DNA from: Mucilaginibacter_A sp964236465
GTDB taxonomy: Bacteria; Bacteroidota; Bacteroidia; Sphingobacteriales; Sphingobacteriaceae
Direction of reading: 5' to 3'
Length of the DNA stretch: 18,248 nt
Assembly: GCA_964236465.1 (NCBI GenBank)
Contig: CAXSBZ010000054.1
Location: forward strand, 1 to 18,248
Part shown: in pieces, positions 14,771-18,248 of the stretch
How positions within the stretch are numbered: position 1 is the first letter of the stretch
Layout: each line of letters starts with the position of its first letter
Notes under the pieces: model-generated
What the model was told of the DNA's origin: nothing
Database searches by the model: none
The model's input: only the letters and a program-made list of their open reading frames with translations
Made by a program: the position numbers and the translations under genes

Positions 14771-15998
14771 TTCCTGGTTCAAAAATCAAAGTTAGCATTT
14801 TGGCAGGATCAAAAACCTCATTGCTGATTTCCAATAACTCATCCGCAGTAACGGCATTTATCTTAGCAAAGACCTCTTCCAGCGTATCAATCCGGCCAAA
14901 ATCCATCAGGCTTTTGGCCATCGATAAAATTAAACCCATTCGGTTTTCTTCAGCCAAAGCAATCTGACCGATAAATTTTTGTTTCGCCTGATGCAGCTGC
15001 AAAGTCCCCAGTTTTTTATCGCGCAGTTTTTGTAATTCTTTTTGGATCAACTTGATCGCTTTGGGTGCTTTTTCAGGATCGGTCCCAAAGTAAATGGAAA
15101 ACAAACCTGTATCTGTCAGCGGTGAATAATTAGATTCCACGGTGTACGCGATGCCGTGTTTTTCGCGGATTTCTAAATTCAAACGCGAACTCATGCCATT
15201 GCCTCCCAACAAATTGTTTAATAAAAGAAGCATAGTTTTTTTGTCATCAAAAGAAGCATAAGCTTTGCTGCCCATGATGCAATGCGTTTGCGAAATCGGC
15301 TTTTCTATCCAAATTAAATCCGCAGAAACCTCGTTTGGAGTAGTGCGGTTTTTAGGTTGATTATTTTCCGGCAATCCACCAAAATAGCGTTCGGCCAAAC
15401 GAATGACTTTGTTGAAATTATAACTGCCCGTTACCGCAAAAACGGTTTGGTGCGTGTTGTAATTTTGGGCGATAAAAGAAGCAATGTCATTTTTGGTCAG
15501 CACATTTACAGAAGTTGTGGTGCCGAGGATATTTCGGCCCAAAACATGATTTTTGAACAGTAAATCTTCAAAATCATCCTGAATGGCTTCTTCCGGCTGA
15601 TCCTGATAGGAAGCAATTTCATCCAAAATCACGCCTTTTTCTTTTTCCATTTCTTCCTCCGGGAAGGTAGAATGAAAAAAAATATCTTCCATCAAATCCA
15701 TCGCCCTTTCCAGATATTCCTTCAAAAAAGAAGCATGGATGCAGGTGTATTCTTTGGTGGTGTAGGCATTTAAATCGGCACCAACGACTTCCAGCCGATT
15801 TAAAATCTGGTTGGTATTCCGCCTTTCGGTTGCCTTAAAAAGCAAATGTTCTATAAAATGCGCCAATCCGTCTTTGCCCTCAGCTTCATCGCGCGAGCCA
15901 GCATTGATCATCAAACAGCAATGTGCAATGGAAGAATCGGCAGGATAATACAAAATCCGGATGCCATTGGGCAACTGGTGCGTGTGGTAGTTCATCAT
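14766..15998 (-). CDS. M16 family zinc peptidase (insulinase/processing-peptidase type)
   Basis: A single-unit M16 peptidase of about 410 residues. The inverted zinc motif HFIEH (47-51) is followed by EKEKGVILDEI (about 118-128) with the further zinc-binding glutamate. The C-terminal half keeps the substrate-clamp features GGNGMSSRLNLEIREKHGIAYTVES with the R/Y pair, so this looks like an active half that would pair as a homodimer, as in bacterial PqqL/YmxG-like enzymes. No signal peptide is seen, so cytoplasmic. The start is the ATG at 15998 (MMNYHTHQLPNGIRILYY); a TTG at 16010 lies in the promoter box and is unlikely. The substrate is unknown. Four copies of the AAAAGAAGCA word lie inside its coding sequence. 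Confidence 0.92.
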   Translation of the reverse strand: MMNYHTHQLPNGIRILYYPADSSIAHCCLMINAGSRDEAEGKDGLAHFIEHLLFKATERRNTNQILNRLEVVGADLNAYTTKEYTCIHASFLKEYLERAMDLMEDIFFHSTFPEEEMEKEKGVILDEIASYQDQPEEAIQDDFEDLLFKNHVLGRNILGTTTSVNVLTKNDIASFIAQNYNTHQTVFAVTGSYNFNKVIRLAERYFGGLPENNQPKNRTTPNEVSADLIWIEKPISQTHCIMGSKAYASFDDKKTMLLLLNNLLGGNGMSSRLNLEIREKHGIAYTVESNYSPLTDTGLFSIYFGTDPEKAPKAIKLIQKELQKLRDKKLGTLQLHQAKQKFIGQIALAEENRMGLILSMAKSLMDFGRIDTLEEVFAKINAVTADELLEISNEVFDPAKMLTLIFEPGI

Positions 15999-16007
15999 GT
16001 TCGGCCG

Positions 16008-16015
16008 CAAATATA
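16008..16015 (-). promoter_or_regulatory. -7 promoter box before the M16 peptidase gene
   Basis: TATATTTG followed by CG on the minus strand is an exact TAnnTTTG match, nine bases before the ATG at 15998. The leader would be only a few bases. No convincing -33 element. Confidence 0.55.
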
Positions 16016-16061
16016 AGCATTCATCAACCTAAAGGATTTGAAGAAACAAGTTCAGATTGCC

Positions 16062-16087
16062 TATTTTTACCCCGATAAAAACAGCAT
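16062..16087 (+). repeat. Dispersed element directly before hpt, AC variant
   Basis: TATTTTTACC, CC, GATAAAAACAGCAT, ending five bases before the hpt ATG. Its left end, TATTTTTA, with a TTTG 21 bases upstream, resembles a Bacteroidota promoter, which would place the transcript start inside the element. Confidence 0.6.
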
Positions 16088-16092
16088 CTGCC

Positions 16093-16638
16093 ATGAATCC
16101 TGAAACTGTAACCGTTGCCGATAAAACGTTCAAAATAATGATCAGTGCCGAAACAATCGGCGAGCGGATTGAAGTTTTGGCCGAACAGATTAACCAGGAT
16201 TTTGCAGACAAAAAGCCTGTTTTGATCGGTGTTTTAAATGGCTGTTTTTTGTTTATGGCCGATCTAATCAAACACATCAATATTCCATGCGAAATTGCTT
16301 TTATGAAGGTTTCTTCTTATCACGGCGGCATGGAAAGCCAGCGCGTTATTACAGAACATTACGATTTAAAAATGGATATTTCCGGCCGGCACCTCATCAT
16401 TGTAGAAGATATTGTGGACACAGGCACCACGATGCGTTTTATTGTAGATAAACTGCAAGCCCGAAACCCGGCTTCGATAAATATAGCTACACTGCTTTAC
16501 AAACCGGATGCAATGGAGCAGTATCTTGATTTAAAATATGTGGCTTTTGAGATTGAGAATAAATTTGTGGTTGGTTATGGTTTGGATTATAAAGGTTTAG
16601 GTCGGAATTTGAATGAGATTTATCAGGTGGTTTTGTAA
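16093..16638 (+). CDS. hpt: Hypoxanthine phosphoribosyltransferase
   Basis: Purine-salvage enzyme that joins hypoxanthine (or guanine) to PRPP. The 181-residue protein shows the type I PRTase pattern: VLIGVLNGCFLFMADLI, the flexible-loop region KVSSYHGGMES, and the PRPP motif LIIVEDIVDTGTTM, then KYVAFEIENKFVVGYGLDY typical of this family. The ATG at 16093 (MNPETVTVADKTF) is used; the upstream in-frame TTG at 16057 would put the dispersed element inside the protein. It is divergent from the M16 gene and convergent with the next gene (19 bp between stops). Confidence 0.94.
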   Translation: MNPETVTVADKTFKIMISAETIGERIEVLAEQINQDFADKKPVLIGVLNGCFLFMADLIKHINIPCEIAFMKVSSYHGGMESQRVITEHYDLKMDISGRHLIIVEDIVDTGTTMRFIVDKLQARNPASINIATLLYKPDAMEQYLDLKYVAFEIENKFVVGYGLDYKGLGRNLNEIYQVVL

Positions 16639-16657
16639 GGAAATATTTAGTCTGATT

Positions 16658-17278
16658 TTAAGTGTTAGCCAATTTCAACCCTAAAAATACAGCAACGGAT
16701 AAATTGAAAACATCTACAATAATGTGTGACAAGATCGGGTAAATCAGTCGGCCGTCTTTCTGATAAAACCACATCCAGCACCAACCCATAATAAATGTGG
16801 TAATACAAGTTGGAATGAGTACCCGCGGGTTGGAAAGCCAATAGGATCCCCACAGAAAATAATGGGAAAAGCTAAATAAGAAACCCGAAAATAACTGGCG
16901 TTTAAGTGGACTCATAGGCAGATTAACAAACAATCCCCGCCAAAAAGCTTCTTCAAAAAATGGGTTAATAGCTGAAAAAACGATGATGTAAACGAACGAC
17001 ATTGCCGGTACATTTTTATGATTTCCGGTAAAAACGCCCAAAGGAATCAAGGCTGGCAGGATCAGTCCGAAAGCCATCAATTTTAAGGTAGGTAAAGGAA
17101 GTAGTCCAGCCCGTTTGGTATCAACCTTGATATTGAGCTTGCTTTTGGCAAACCATAAACAGATTTCGATGCTAATGTAATAGATAGCAAAAGAAGGAAT
17201 CCAGGATAAGTGCATAGGCAAAAGCCGAGCACAGATTTCGATACCGATTCGGGTAAAAACCAGTACAAACACTGGCAT
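16658..17278 (-). CDS. Second CPBP family intramembrane protease
   Basis: A roughly 206-residue polytopic membrane protein. It keeps the three CPBP signatures: EEAFWRG (EExxxR), FSFSHYF (FxxxH) and ILSHIIVDVFN (HxxxD). Hydrophobic stretches cover most of the chain. Start uncertain: ATG at 17278 (MPVFVLVFTRIG), TTG at 17281 or TTG at 17287 are in one frame; I chose the ATG. It is not closely related to the larger CPBP protein at 5294 and lacks that protein's long N-terminal region. The target is unknown. It follows mfd with a 106-bp gap that holds a dispersed element. Confidence 0.82.
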   Translation of the reverse strand: MPVFVLVFTRIGIEICARLLPMHLSWIPSFAIYYISIEICLWFAKSKLNIKVDTKRAGLLPLPTLKLMAFGLILPALIPLGVFTGNHKNVPAMSFVYIIVFSAINPFFEEAFWRGLFVNLPMSPLKRQLFSGFLFSFSHYFLWGSYWLSNPRVLIPTCITTFIMGWCWMWFYQKDGRLIYPILSHIIVDVFNLSVAVFLGLKLANT

Positions 17279-17361
17279 CAAAAACAAACTGCGTGCAGAA
17301 CGAAGAGTTGAAAGAATGACAGCAATATCGCTAATTTATTTATTATTAGCCATTTGCTATG

Positions 17362-17389
17362 ATGCTTCTTTTATCGATACTTTTTTAGG
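17362..17389 (-). repeat. Dispersed element overlapping the mfd stop codon, GA variant
   Basis: On the minus strand CCTAAAAAAGTATC, then GATAAAAGAAGCAT. The TAA stop of mfd (17385-17387) is inside the left end, as the GT51 stop codon is inside its element. Confidence 0.55.
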
Positions 17390-18248
17390 CAACAGTTGGT
17401 TGTTCTGCCATTTCCTGCAAAACTTCTACCGCTTCATCAACCGTTTTAATACCTTCAAAACTAATACGCAAGCTGTTTTTTACTTCTTTGAGATTGCACC
17501 GCCGCGGATTATCCTGCACGAACTGTAAAATGCGGTGGAACGAACCGCTTTCAAAATATGGCGATTGCTGGTTGGCAATAAAGTAACCACGCAGAATACT
17601 CTTTTTAAGGGATACTTTTTCAAATCCGATGGCTTTGCCCAGCCATTGCAAGCGCACGGTGTTTAGCATATCGCGGACTGGTCGTGGTATTGGCCCAAAA
17701 CGGTCTTCCAGTTGTTTGGCAAAAGCCTGAAGCTCGGTTTCGTTTTCTAACTTGGAAAGTTCTGTGTATAAATTATAGCGTTCGGCAATACTGGTGACAT
17801 ATTCATCCGGGATCAGGATTTCCAGATCGGTATCAATCTGCGTAAACGAAACAAACGGACGCGGTTTTTCATCTTGGAAAACGTTTTGAAATTCTTCATC
17901 TTTTAGTTCCTGGATCGCTTCGTCCAAAATTTTATGGTACATCTCAAAGCCGATTTCTGCAATAAAACCGCTTTGCTCTGCGCCCAGCAAATTCCCGCTG
18001 CCGCGAATATCCAAATCGCGCATGGCAACGTTAAAACCGCTGCCGAGATCAGAAAATTCTTCAATCGCGCTCAGGCGTTTTCTGGCTTCGGAAGTTAAGG
18101 TTGATAACGGCGGGCTTAGCAAATAACAAAACGCTTTTTTATTGCTCCGGCCAACACGGCCACGCATCTGGTGCAAATCACTCAACCCAAACATGTGCGC
18201 ATGATTGATAATGATCGTATTGGCATTCGGAATATCCAATCCTGCTTC
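17385..18248 (-). CDS. mfd: Transcription-repair coupling factor, C-terminal part (cut by window edge)
   Basis: The 3' end of mfd; the reading frame stays open to the last base of the window, so about 288 residues are visible of a protein usually near 1100. Mfd removes RNA polymerase stalled at DNA damage and recruits UvrA. Visible are helicase motif V (GLDIPNANTIII), motif VI (HQMRGRVGRSNKKAFCYLL), the relay region GSGNLLGAEQSGFIAEIGFEMY (split: GSGNLLGAEQSG, FIAEIGFEMY), and the D7 regulatory domain over roughly the last 150 residues (PDEYVTSIAERYNLYTELS). The protein ends EMAEQPTVA. The apparent internal TTG start at 18239 is not the real start. Confidence 0.96.
   Translation of the reverse strand, partial: EAGLDIPNANTIIINHAHMFGLSDLHQMRGRVGRSNKKAFCYLLSPPLSTLTSEARKRLSAIEEFSDLGSGFNVAMRDLDIRGSGNLLGAEQSGFIAEIGFEMYHKILDEAIQELKDEEFQNVFQDEKPRPFVSFTQIDTDLEILIPDEYVTSIAERYNLYTELSKLENETELQAFAKQLEDRFGPIPRPVRDMLNTVRLQWLGKAIGFEKVSLKKSILRGYFIANQQSPYFESGSFHRILQFVQDNPRRCNLKEVKNSLRISFEGIKTVDEAVEVLQEMAEQPTVA

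Noticed and set aside
16057..16092. An upstream TTG start that would lengthen hpt by 12 residues
   Set aside because: It would translate the dispersed element; the ATG at 16093 gives the usual family N terminus.

Overview
The window looks like a chromosomal segment from a member of the Bacteroidota, most likely of the Sphingobacteriaceae (Pedobacter/Mucilaginibacter type). This rests on recognisable protein families, TAnnTTTG promoter boxes right before several genes, few visible Shine-Dalgarno sequences, and several classes of short palindromic repeats in the gaps. It is mostly a housekeeping region, with one accessory gene at the left end. I see no tRNA, rRNA, CRISPR array, transposase or prophage.

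Layout: (1) 237-1925, a self-contained DNA methyltransferase fused to an Mrr-like nuclease domain, with an AT-rich central block that looks swapped in. (2) 2177-3490, murF (cell wall). (3) 3518-3815, a large double-palindromic repeat and a terminator between convergent genes. (4) 5251-3833 on the minus strand, dusB then apaG. (5) 5294-8062, a plus-strand run of a CPBP membrane protease, a small DUF2007 protein, cdsA and psd (phospholipid synthesis). (6) 11675-8290 on the minus strand, a membrane-anchored GT51 glycosyltransferase with an AsmA-like front half, then trmD and rplS. (7) 11792-13942, an Mrp/ApbC P-loop ATPase, a NifU-type Fe-S protein and an exported carboxypeptidase-regulatory-like protein. 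(8) 15998-13939 on the minus strand, an M16 peptidase and peptide deformylase. (9) 16093-16638, hypoxanthine phosphoribosyltransferase. (10) A second CPBP protease and the 3' end of mfd on the minus strand, the latter cut by the window edge.

Themes: envelope building (murF, GT51, cdsA, psd), translation and RNA modification (rplS, trmD, dusB, def), Fe-S handling (mrp plus nifU domain) and DNA repair or defence (mfd, methyltransferase-nuclease).

The most unusual signal is not a gene. A short word, AAAAGAAGCAT, occurs ten times exactly (both strands) in 18 kb where far less than one copy is expected, and a sister word, AAAAACAGCAT or AAAAACAGTAT, occurs eight more times. Many copies form the right end of a roughly 26-base element (TGATTTTAGG, two free bases, GATAAAA, GA or AC, AGCAT). 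Copies lie in most intergenic gaps, as inverted pairs resembling terminators, inside another palindromic repeat, and inside coding sequence. Density, inverted pairing and tolerance in genes resemble DNA uptake sequences of Neisseria and Haemophilus. That reading is a hypothesis; a mobile REP-like family or a regulatory site are alternatives.
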